Assembly: GCA_963977185.1 (NCBI GenBank)
Contig: CAXBNV010000055.1
Coordinates: 1 to 5,553 of the forward strand
Direction of reading: 5' to 3'
Origin: CAXBNV01 sp963977185
GTDB lineage: Bacteria; Pseudomonadota; Gammaproteobacteria; JAGOUU01
DNA: 5,553 bases
Every line of letters starts with the position of its first letter. The stretch's first letter is position 1. Shown here one piece after another: positions 1 through 5,503 of the stretch. The notes under the pieces were generated by a model. That model was not told the DNA's origin. It made no database searches and was given only the letters and a program-made list of their open reading frames with translations. Made by a program: the position numbers and the translations under genes.

Positions 1-129
1 TAGGCATTAATGCAGAGTTAAATTTATTATCACAATGTGAGCAACAATAATTTTTCTTACATGTCTTTTAACAAATAATTTAGCAGGTATTATTTCAAGC
101 TGCTCACATACTGAATCTTTTAAAAAAGG
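1..129 (-). pseudogene. tnpC: tnpC continuation (zinc-finger region) beyond stop, frameshifted
   Basis: Directly after the TAA at 130-132, in the same frame, the minus strand encodes P-F-L-K-D-S-V-C-E-Q-L-E-I-I-P-A-K-L and then V-K-R-H-V-R-K. This matches the IS66 transposase segment usually written 'S-E-x-L-D-I-I-P-A-K-x-x-V-I-R-H-x-R-x-K-Y'. Near 50-56, in a run of A on the coding strand, one base is missing relative to the expected frame. Shifting frame restores Y-C-C-S-H-C-D, the second zinc-finger cysteine pair, and then N-S-A-L-M-P up to the window edge. The tnpC copy therefore has one nonsense codon and one frameshift in this stretch, while its sequence remains easy to recognise. The catalytic domain would lie to the left of position 1. 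Confidence 0.8.
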
Positions 130-468
130 TTACAAAGGAATTCCACATGAGCAAATTTTATCTTCATCTGCTTCTTTTATTTCCTGCTCATTATCAGGAG
201 TTTTAGCTTCATCAAAAGCTCTGTCTTCATCACTTATATTTTTTTCAGTTTTACTATTAAATTTATCATAACGAAATAGATTTAACTGCTCTTTTAAAGA
301 TTCAATTAATTTATCTTTAGCTTTATTAAAAAAGATATAAAGGTTTTCAGAGTCTGGTTTTCGCTTTAGTGTTTCAAGCACCATGCCAGATAAGCCATCA
401 ATAGATTTTCTCATATCAGTTGGTTTATTACTTAAAAATATTTTAAGATTTGTGCGTAATTTAAGCAT
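130..468 (-). pseudogene. IS66 TnpB N-terminus fused in frame to TnpC N-terminus
   Basis: This is a 112-codon frame. Residues 1 to ~53 are the IS66 Orf2 (TnpB) N-terminus, including the signature P-T-D-M-R-K-S-I-D-G-L (residues 16-26) and the segment N-L-Y-I-F-F that precedes the family's basic 'N-R/K-x-x-D-K-L' stretch. From about residue 54 it becomes the TnpC transposase N-terminus: a leucine-zipper-like stretch (L58, L62, L64), K-F-N-S-K-T-E-K at 69-76 (canonical form K/R-F-G-x-K-S-E-K), F-D-E-A at 85-88, an acidic linker, and the first zinc-finger half C-S-C-G at 106-109. The second half of TnpB and the first residues of TnpC are absent, so an internal deletion created the fusion. The frame ends at TAA 130-132, but tnpC-like sequence continues in the same frame beyond it. 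The DDE catalytic domain lies outside the window or is lost. No transposase activity is expected. An intact IS66 TnpB is usually about 110-120 aa, so the length alone could make this look like a normal tnpB. Confidence 0.85.
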
Positions 469-472
469 ATAA

Positions 473-706
473 TCAAACTCCTAAAGATGATAATATTTTA
501 GCAAGATTATTTGAACAGATGTTTTCACTAATAATTAACTTAATTCCAGTTGAAGTTATTATTTGAGCTGTTGTATTAGACTCTAAAGATGCTACAGGTA
601 GTTTAATATCTGAGTTTATTATTTTTACAGGCTTAAATTTGACGGATTGTTTACTTATTGAGCTCTCTCGGTCAAGTAAAGATACAATGGTTTCATATGT
701 TATAAT
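473..706 (-). pseudogene. tnpA: IS66 TnpA accessory protein, C-terminal remnant
   Basis: A 77-codon open frame runs from just after a TAA (707-709) to a TGA stop at 473-475 and contains no internal stop. Its sequence follows the pattern of the C-terminal half of IS66 TnpA (the IS66 Orf1 type). There is a 'VKFKPVKI' segment like the usual F-x-P-V motif, a divergent linker, then a strand-turn-strand ending in G-I-K-L-I-I. The last helix ends in L-A-K-I-L-S-S-L-G-V, matching the family's usual 'L..vL..L' ending. The N-terminal helix-turn-helix and the start codon are missing, so this is a 5'-truncated pseudogene. Its stop lies four bases before the tnpB ATG, the tight or overlapping junction normal for IS66. 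The assignment rests on remembered family motifs and gene order; the low conservation of this region limits certainty. Confidence 0.7.
478..482 (-). promoter_or_regulatory. Shine-Dalgarno site for tnpB inside the end of tnpA
   Basis: AGGAG on the minus strand, nine bases upstream of the tnpB ATG (466-468) and within the last codons of tnpA. This placement is typical of translational coupling between IS66 orfs. It supports the chosen tnpB start. Confidence 0.6.
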
Positions 707-708
707 TT

Positions 709-714
709 AGGAGG
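709..714 (+). promoter_or_regulatory. Shine-Dalgarno site for the 90-aa gene
   Basis: A perfect AGGAGG lies four bases before the ATG at 719. It fixes the start at 719 and is the strongest SD in the window. The spacer is shorter than ideal; a GTG at 722 would give a seven-base spacer and is a possible alternative start one codon later. Confidence 0.65.
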
Positions 715-718
715 TTTT

Positions 719-991
719 ATGGTGGATAGAAATATTCTTTTTTTTAATGAGTTTGTACCTTTTTTACAAAATTTATATAAAGAGTTAGAGTTAAATAATG
801 AATTAGATTACCTTAAAGAAACAAATTATGTTATCAAAATGAGGTTAGGAGTTTCTCAAACTGAATTTTTAGGTGAAAGTAGATTTTATCTGGAAAGAAT
901 AATTAATCAAAAGCCTAATATTTCTTCCGATACTATGGGTAAAGTTAAGCATTATAAAAAATTAATAGATGATGCTTTTAGGAGATGGTAG
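719..991 (+). CDS. Small protein with possible compact XRE-like helix-turn-helix
   Basis: This is a 90-aa protein of unknown function. The first ~35 residues form a helical, acidic, aromatic-rich segment. Residues 37-63 look like a small helix-turn-helix of the XRE/Cro type: a helix ending in M-R-L-G (41-44), then S-Q-T-E-F (46-50) resembling the family's 'S-Q-x-E-F/L-A', then E-S-R-F-Y-L-E-R-I-I-N (53-63) resembling the recognition helix 'S-R-x-x-I-x-R-I-E-N'. A further basic helix follows (70-83). The turn is several residues shorter than in normal XRE domains, so this could be a divergent regulator, a degenerate domain or a coincidence. There is no signal peptide or membrane segment. It has an excellent SD, starts ten bases from the IS66 remnant, and is followed on the same strand by a possible 23-codon ORF and the LRR gene. 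Real coding is likely given the SD and length; the DNA-binding role is inference. Confidence 0.6.
   Translation: MVDRNILFFNEFVPFLQNLYKELELNNELDYLKETNYVIKMRLGVSQTEFLGESRFYLERIINQKPNISSDTMGKVKHYKKLIDDAFRRW
980..984 (+). promoter_or_regulatory. Possible Shine-Dalgarno for the short ORF at 992
   Basis: AGGAG lies seven bases before the ATG at 992, inside the last codons of the 90-aa gene, where it encodes the two terminal arginines. It could be fortuitous for that reason. Confidence 0.35.
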
Positions 992-1063
992 ATGAAAAAA
1001 AATTTAATAATAGTTAATATAAAATTATTAAGCATTACAAGTTACAGAGAAAATGCTATTTAA
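992..1063 (+). CDS. Possible 23-aa coupling/leader ORF
   Basis: ATG at 992 comes immediately after the TAG stop (989-991) of the 90-aa gene and has an AGGAG seven bases upstream. The ORF encodes 23 residues, starting M-K-K-N-L-I-I-V, and ends with TAA at 1061-1063. It overlaps the start of the LRR gene (ATG 1053) by 11 bases in another frame. The arrangement suggests ribosome hand-over from the 90-aa gene to the LRR gene, whose own start has no convincing SD. The peptide has no recognisable function. In such AT-rich sequence a short ORF can arise by chance, so this is a candidate only. Confidence 0.3.
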   Translation: MKKNLIIVNIKLLSITSYRENAI

Positions 1064-2540
1064 ATACATAAAAGATATTATAAATAAATTAATGAGTCCA
1101 GTTCTCTCAAAAGGGTTTATAGTAAACCTTTATGGTCATAAAATTAGTATTGAGAATTTGAAAACTTTGGGGAAAATCATTAAGTATCATCCAAACTTAC
1201 CAGAAGGCTTTAGTATTATTTTAAGCGGTAATAAAATAGGTTTGTCAGGCTTAAGTATTTTAGCTAATGCTATTGAAGATAATAAAAGTTTACCAGCATC
1301 TTTTTATATAAGTTTAAATGATAATGAAATCGATGATATAGGGGTTGGGTTGATAGCTGAAGCTATAAAGTATAATAAGAATTTACCTCAAAGATTTAAT
1401 ATCGATCTTAGAAATAATTTAATAGGAGATGCTGGAGCAATTGCTTTAGCTAGTGCAGTTAAACATAATAGAAGTTTACCTAAAGACTTTGCTATATTTC
1501 TTGAAAAAAATCATATTGGTGACTCAGGAGCTATAGCATTAATTAATTCTTTTATTCCAAATGGATTTAAAATTTATCTTGATGATAATAATATCAGTGA
1601 TTTAGGAGCTATTGCTTTAGCTTCAGCAATTAAAAAAGAGACTAATTTACCAGTAGATTTTAAAGTTTCTTTATATGGTAATAGTGTGGGACCTAAAGGA
1701 GTAAAAGAACTGGCCGAATCTATTAATTGTATTAAAAATTTACCATTAAGTTTTGTTCTTGATCTTGAGAGAAACCAAATAAAAGATGAAGGGGTATTGG
1801 CTTTAGCTGAGTTAATAGAAAAGAAAACAGGTTTACCCCACGGGTTTAGTGTTTACCTTGGCGAAAATGATATAAGTGATATAGGAGGTATAGCATTATT
1901 TCAGGCAATAAAAAATAATTTAAACTTACCTGAATTATTCCGAATTTATTTATCATCAAATGAGCTAGGTGATTTAAGTGTAAAGGAATTAGCGGAAGCA
2001 ATTAAAGATAATTATAATTTACCAGATGGACTTCATGTTGACCTTTCATCAAATAATATTGGTGATTCAGGACTGATTTTTTTATCTCAAGCAATTAAAG
2101 CTAATACTAATTTACCATATAACTTTAGTATTAATCTTGGTTATAACAAAATAGGTGCGAATGGAACTAAGGCGCTATTTGATGTAATTAAAGATAATAC
2201 AAAGTTAAATTATGGGTTCAGTTTAGATTTAGGACATAATCAAATAGGGAATACCGGTTTAGTTAAATTAGCTAATGCAATAAAAAGTAATTCAAATTTA
2301 CCTAAAAGTTTTCATATTAATTTAACAGCTAATAGAATAAATGACATGGGGGCAATTGCTTTGGCAGAAGCAATTAAAAATAACTCTCATTTACCAGAAG
2401 GGTTTAGTATTAATTTAAGGTTAAATGAAATAACCAGTGTTGGTTTTAATGAGCTATATTTAGCAATTAAAGCAAACAATAAATTACCTAGAGGTTTTAG
2501 AGTTGAGTTTGGATATAATAAAATATTAAGAAAATATTAG
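1053..2540 (+). CDS. Leucine-rich repeat protein, ribonuclease-inhibitor type, 16 units
   Basis: This 495-aa protein has a short helical N-cap (residues 1-16) followed by sixteen tandem LRR units filling the rest. The working consensus is L-P-x-G-F-x-I-x-L-x-x-N-x-I-G-D-x-G-A-I-A-L-A-x-A-I-K-x-N, 31 residues per unit. The L-x-x-N-x-I strand and the long G-A-x-x-L-A-x-A-I helix are those of the ribonuclease-inhibitor LRR class, which folds into an alpha/beta horseshoe that binds other proteins. Units start at residues 17, 48, 79, 110, 141, 168 and then every 31 from 198 (the unit starting at 168 lacks one residue); the last, from 477, is cut short after 19 residues. No signal peptide, membrane segment, enzyme domain or LPXTG-type anchor is seen, so the protein is cytosolic or exported by a signal-independent route. 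Such repeat proteins in intracellular bacteria are often effectors aimed at host proteins; that role is inference. The start at 1053 lacks a good SD; an ATG at 1092 would also keep every repeat. It may be co-transcribed with the 90-aa gene 61 bases upstream. Confidence 0.9.
   Translation: MLFKYIKDIINKLMSPVLSKGFIVNLYGHKISIENLKTLGKIIKYHPNLPEGFSIILSGNKIGLSGLSILANAIEDNKSLPASFYISLNDNEIDDIGVGLIAEAIKYNKNLPQRFNIDLRNNLIGDAGAIALASAVKHNRSLPKDFAIFLEKNHIGDSGAIALINSFIPNGFKIYLDDNNISDLGAIALASAIKKETNLPVDFKVSLYGNSVGPKGVKELAESINCIKNLPLSFVLDLERNQIKDEGVLALAELIEKKTGLPHGFSVYLGENDISDIGGIALFQAIKNNLNLPELFRIYLSSNELGDLSVKELAEAIKDNYNLPDGLHVDLSSNNIGDSGLIFLSQAIKANTNLPYNFSINLGYNKIGANGTKALFDVIKDNTKLNYGFSLDLGHNQIGNTGLVKLANAIKSNSNLPKSFHINLTANRINDMGAIALAEAIKNNSHLPEGFSINLRLNEITSVGFNELYLAIKANNKLPRGFRVEFGYNKILRKY
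1101..2537 (+). repeat. Tandem 93-bp coding repeat (LRR units)
   Basis: The LRR coding region is a tandem array of units that are 93 bases long, diverged in DNA but constant in length. Some pairs remain close at the DNA level: the starts of the units around 1199 and 2394 share most of a 40-base stretch. Two neighbouring units depart from the length: the one at 1473-1553 is 81 bases and the next (1554-1643) is 90, a net loss of 15 bases (five codons) at their junction. The final unit is truncated. Constant length with diverged sequence suggests old duplication under structural constraint. Confidence 0.88.
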
Positions 2541-2958
2541 AATTTATATATTATTAAAGTAATTAGGTCTATAACAGAATAAAAATTAGAGTAAGTATTA
2601 ACCTGCTGCTATTTGCATTTGCCTCTATTATCGCCTTAATAATCTGCGTGTTAGCGAGGAATAAAGCATTATATTAAATAATTGTTTCTGTTTAAGTGGC
2701 CATTACATCACTTGCTTATGAACTTGGCTGCATTAATTTATATCCAGCAAAACCATGAAAAATATTTTAAGGTCGCGAATGTCTTGTTTCCATGAATATT
2801 GCTAATAATATCAGCGCATTACCTATGGAGCGCACTATGCACCTTTTAATAGTTAGAAAGTTAATTTTAAAAAGCGCTAGAGTGTGATAATCTTTATGAA
2901 AATTAATAATAGTTATTGTCAAAATATGATTATTCTAAAGCATGATAATTATAAATAA

Positions 2959-3084
2959 TATAAGTCCTACATTAAAGCGTTATACTGCTACGAGCTAGTT
3001 AAAGCAATTGAAGAGCAAGATTATACGTATAATGAGCATACGGGCAGAATATCTACCAAACCAAGACCATCACCTTCTGTTTAG
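2959..3084 (+). pseudogene. Possible 3' end of a lost gene (41 open codons)
   Basis: A frame open from after a TAA at 2956-2958 to TAG at 3082-3084 encodes 41 residues with a protein-like composition. These include A-L-Y-C-Y-E-L-V-K-A-I-E-E-Q-D-Y at 2977-3024 and a basic, proline-rich end, K-P-R-P-S-P-S-V, just before the stop. It has no ATG, GTG or TTG start codon, so it cannot be a gene by itself and is best read as the C-terminal remnant of a decayed gene. I do not recognise the family. Chance open frame is the alternative. Confidence 0.35.
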
Positions 3085-3104
3085 TTAAATGGCAGTTTAT
3101 TATT

Positions 3105-3114
3105 TATATATAAA
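3105..3114 (+). promoter_or_regulatory. Candidate -10 region upstream of the 789-aa gene
   Basis: TATATATAAA at 3105-3114 offers TATATA or TATAAA hexamers 20-24 bases before the ATG at 3134, leaving room for a short leader that keeps the SD. No convincing -35 hexamer lies at the right distance, and such strings are common in AT-rich DNA. Confidence 0.25.
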
Positions 3115-3119
3115 AGTTT

Positions 3120-3124
3120 AAAGG
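3120..3124 (+). promoter_or_regulatory. Shine-Dalgarno site for the 789-aa gene
   Basis: AAAGG lies nine bases before the ATG at 3134. It is moderate in strength and well spaced, and supports that start. Confidence 0.5.
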
Positions 3125-3133
3125 CAATATAAA

Positions 3134-5503
3134 ATGACTACAAACAGATTTTATCAAGGACTAAATCTTTCTTACCTTATGTTTAACATAGCATCAAAAA
3201 ATGAAATATTTATAAGGAAATATAAAAATAATTTTTCTATAGAATCTTTTAAAGGCTTTTTCAGTTTTATCGAGTTTAAAAAAGATATTAAATATTTAGA
3301 TGAATTTTTCATACTGCAGATAAACTCTATATTTAAACAAGAATACGAAAATAAAAATATATTTAATATACAAATTTTAAAAGAGCTGATAGTTCAATCT
3401 GATATTTTAAAAGATTCAGAAGTGTCGCAATTAATTACTGCTGATAAAATTGATGCAATGTTAAAGGCAAGTGAATTATGGTACAAAAAACTTAATAAAA
3501 TTGACATAGAGACTAAAGATATTAACTTAGAAGCAAAGAATGCAATATCTCAAAGTTTAATACAACTATTTACCTTTAATAAAAATAAAGCTTATAAAGA
3601 ATTAGTAGCAAATATTAAAGAGATATATAAAAAAGATAATGAAGCAGATGATGAAACAGATGAAAAGGAAGTAGTGAATAATGAAAGTCTGGTAGATATT
3701 AATTTTACAGCTTTAATATCAGAAAAGAATGCTCGTGCTATAGAGCAATATTTAAAAGAGTATTTGCGAAAATTACAAAAAAACCAAATATGTTTTAATG
3801 AATGCATGAAATCTATTGGCATGGAGCAAGAAGTAGATAACACAAAATATTTAACTAGTGAACAAGTTAAAGCTCATAATGGTTTGTTTGATTTTATTTT
3901 AAAATTAATTCAATATTTTATTGAGTCGTTTGAAACCAATGATAATACTGTAAGTATTTTTAGCGCTAAGAATAAAGATGCAATCACTGAGTCTTTATGG
4001 GACATTATAAATACATCAAAAGAAATAGATGAAAATATAATGCAGTCATCAACTGCATATATGGAAAGATTTTTTAATGAGCCTTATCATGAGATATTGG
4101 GAGATGCTTTAAGAAATGGGCTTAACAATCAATTAAATAATTTCAGTAATGATGTTACTACGCATTTAAAAAACAGCTATCAGTTACATGCATTAGCCCC
4201 AAGCCTAATTAACGTAACATATTTATTCTTTAAAAACTTCCCGAAAGACTTGAATTCAAAAACCCTGCCAAGGATTATAGAGGTAATTACATCTATAATT
4301 GAGCCATCTTTAAAAAACAAATATACAGATTTGATTAGTATTGCAAAAAAGCATATGCAATATAGCATCAGAAAATTTATGTTTGATATTAGTCATAATA
4401 GGTATAGTGATATAGATGCGCGAGATTATTGTGGCAAAATATTAGATTTAATAGAGAAAACTAATGATAATATTGAGGCGACATTATTCAATACTAGATT
4501 TGCACTTGTTGAAACAGTACTGAAAATATGCGACCTTGATTTTAGAAAAACCAATGAGCTGTTTGCAGAAATAGTCGATAAAATTGATGAAATAGTTTTA
4601 AATGTAGATAAAACATGTCGACAACAATTTCAATCTGATTCTTTTAAATTATTAAGCCAAGAAATTAATTTGGCTATACAAGCTAATTACTTAGATTCAT
4701 ATCAAGCTATTCAATCAATGCTGGTTACCCATAATGAGTTTATTAATAATAGTTTTTTACAAAAAATTAAGCAGCAAGCAAAATTTGTTATGGCTTGTAC
4801 GCCAATTAAAGTTTTAGTAGGAGAGTATAAAAATGGAGATAAAGTATATGGAGCTAATTTCCTTTTTGAAATCATCCTAAATTTAGAGATGAATCAAATT
4901 ATAACTCCAATTGCTACAAAATACGAAGAAGAAGGTGGTAAGATTTTAAAACTACGAATCGCAGGATATGGCTCTACTAATACAGTTAATTTTTCTTCTT
5001 TTGCTGTGTATCAAACCCTTCTAGAAATACAAAGAAATAAACCGAATAGAGCAATACTTAAAATTTTAGCTACTGATTTTAATTATGACAAAGATCCATC
5101 TAAAAGTTACTTTGCTCTGAAAATCACAAAATGGAGAGATGCTTTAAATTCATTTATTTACAAAGATACTGATTTAGGCACAGATGATGATATCCATTTG
5201 GCACTTGGAGCTAGATATTTTCTACATTATGATGGCAATATTACGCATGATTCAAGTTGTGTGGATATGAACTTATTACGACAAATGCTTGATTATAAGT
5301 GTAAATTACAACAAAACCCAATGAAGTTTATATTAGAATCAGATTATTTATGTAAAGAAAGAGAAAAAAGGCATGATTTTATTGAAAAAGCCCCTCCTAA
5401 GCCTTTGATTGAGCGTTTAGATGAAGCAGATAAAGATATTTCAAGCAATGAAACAATTTGCAAAGTTATACGTAATAATTATATTACACCTAAATTAACT
5501 TAA
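3134..5503 (+). CDS. Large orphan protein, mostly helical, unknown function
   Basis: This 789-aa protein does not match any family I recognise. It has no signal peptide and no clear membrane segment; hydrophobic stretches are short and amphipathic, so it is probably soluble. What can be seen: an N-terminal helical region (about 1-165); a strongly acidic low-complexity linker around 168-179 (D-N-E-A-D-D-E-T-D-E-K-E); a long helical region (about 190-550) with many charged and asparagine-rich helices; then a mixed alpha/beta region from about 556 to 705 with better-defined strands (I-K-V-L-V-G-E-Y, I-L-K-L-R-I-A-G-Y-G); and a polar C-terminal tail with K-A-P-P-K-P-L-I-E-R-L at 752-762. No nucleotide-binding P-loop, catalytic triad or ankyrin/TPR repeat was found. 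An SD at 3120-3124 supports the start. It stands alone on this strand after a decayed spacer. Length and intactness in a region with decay suggest it is maintained. An effector or mobile-element cargo role is possible but not shown. Confidence 0.85.
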   Translation: MTTNRFYQGLNLSYLMFNIASKNEIFIRKYKNNFSIESFKGFFSFIEFKKDIKYLDEFFILQINSIFKQEYENKNIFNIQILKELIVQSDILKDSEVSQLITADKIDAMLKASELWYKKLNKIDIETKDINLEAKNAISQSLIQLFTFNKNKAYKELVANIKEIYKKDNEADDETDEKEVVNNESLVDINFTALISEKNARAIEQYLKEYLRKLQKNQICFNECMKSIGMEQEVDNTKYLTSEQVKAHNGLFDFILKLIQYFIESFETNDNTVSIFSAKNKDAITESLWDIINTSKEIDENIMQSSTAYMERFFNEPYHEILGDALRNGLNNQLNNFSNDVTTHLKNSYQLHALAPSLINVTYLFFKNFPKDLNSKTLPRIIEVITSIIEPSLKNKYTDLISIAKKHMQYSIRKFMFDISHNRYSDIDARDYCGKILDLIEKTNDNIEATLFNTRFALVETVLKICDLDFRKTNELFAEIVDKIDEIVLNVDKTCRQQFQSDSFKLLSQEINLAIQANYLDSYQAIQSMLVTHNEFINNSFLQKIKQQAKFVMACTPIKVLVGEYKNGDKVYGANFLFEIILNLEMNQIITPIATKYEEEGGKILKLRIAGYGSTNTVNFSSFAVYQTLLEIQRNKPNRAILKILATDFNYDKDPSKSYFALKITKWRDALNSFIYKDTDLGTDDDIHLALGARYFLHYDGNITHDSSCVDMNLLRQMLDYKCKLQQNPMKFILESDYLCKEREKRHDFIEKAPPKPLIERLDEADKDISSNETICKVIRNNYITPKLT

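Larger units (their letters stand above)
1..709 (-). mobile_element. Decayed IS66-family insertion sequence remnant
   Basis: On the minus strand the order is tnpA 3' part, tnpB 5' part, tnpC 5' part, which is the gene order of IS66-family elements. All three pieces are damaged. tnpA lacks its helix-turn-helix half, tnpB and tnpC are joined by an internal deletion, and tnpC carries an in-frame stop and a frameshift. The remnant runs off the left edge of the window. On the right, recognisable similarity ends at an in-frame TAA at 707-709, ten bases before the start codon of the plus-strand gene at 719. I could not identify terminal inverted repeats or a target-site duplication, so the outer limits are the limits of recognisable coding sequence, not mapped IS ends. 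It cannot transpose by itself. Confidence 0.85.
2541..3133. other. 593-base spacer with eroded coding traces, no intact gene
   Basis: No ORF with a start, SD and reasonable length lies here on either strand. Roughly 2596-2880 is visibly less AT-rich than the genes on each side and holds several overlapping short open frames. On the plus strand, 2582-2674 encodes a hydrophobic membrane-like stretch (L-L-L-F-A-F-A-S-I-I-A-L-I-I), while the opposite strand of the same bases is also open and reads as a polar helix (A-N-T-Q-I-I-K-A-I-I-E-A-N-A-N). On the plus strand, open stretches in shifting frames between about 2695 and 2887 include an ATG-started 31-codon frame at 2792-2887 without an SD. I see no tRNA, riboswitch, strong hairpin terminator or inverted repeat. 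The likeliest reading is remains of one or more decayed genes; the original products are not recognisable to me. Confidence 0.5.

Noticed and set aside
698..706. Extended -10 promoter TGTTATAAT before the 90-aa gene
   Set aside because: It is too close to the start codon: transcription from it would begin within or after the SD at 709-714. Not listed as a promoter feature, only discussed as a finding.
1101..2537. CRISPR-like or other spaced repeat array
   Set aside because: The 93-base periodicity is fully explained by in-frame LRR units with protein-level conservation; there are no identical repeats separated by unique spacers.
719..2540. Toxin-antitoxin or defence pair made of the 90-aa HTH-like protein and the LRR protein
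   Set aside because: The LRR protein has no toxin, nuclease or NTPase domain and no known antitoxin partner type, so proximity alone does not support a system.
2812..2845. GC-richer stretch with AGCGCA direct repeats and the imperfect palindrome GGAGCGCACTATGCACC
   Set aside because: The matches are short and imperfect, with no U-tract or stable stem, so a terminator or operator cannot be supported.
2792..2887. 31-codon plus-strand ORF starting M-N-I-A-N-N-I-S
   Set aside because: It has an ATG but no SD and no recognisable family, and it sits among other short frames in decayed sequence.
3592..3843. 83-codon open frame on the minus strand
   Set aside because: It lies wholly inside the 789-aa gene, has a serine- and phenylalanine-rich composition typical of the antisense of an AT-rich helical gene, and has no family signature.
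4180..4368. 62-codon open frame on the minus strand
   Set aside because: It is antisense within the 789-aa gene, with no recognisable domain and a hydrophobic composition that follows from the complement of the real frame.
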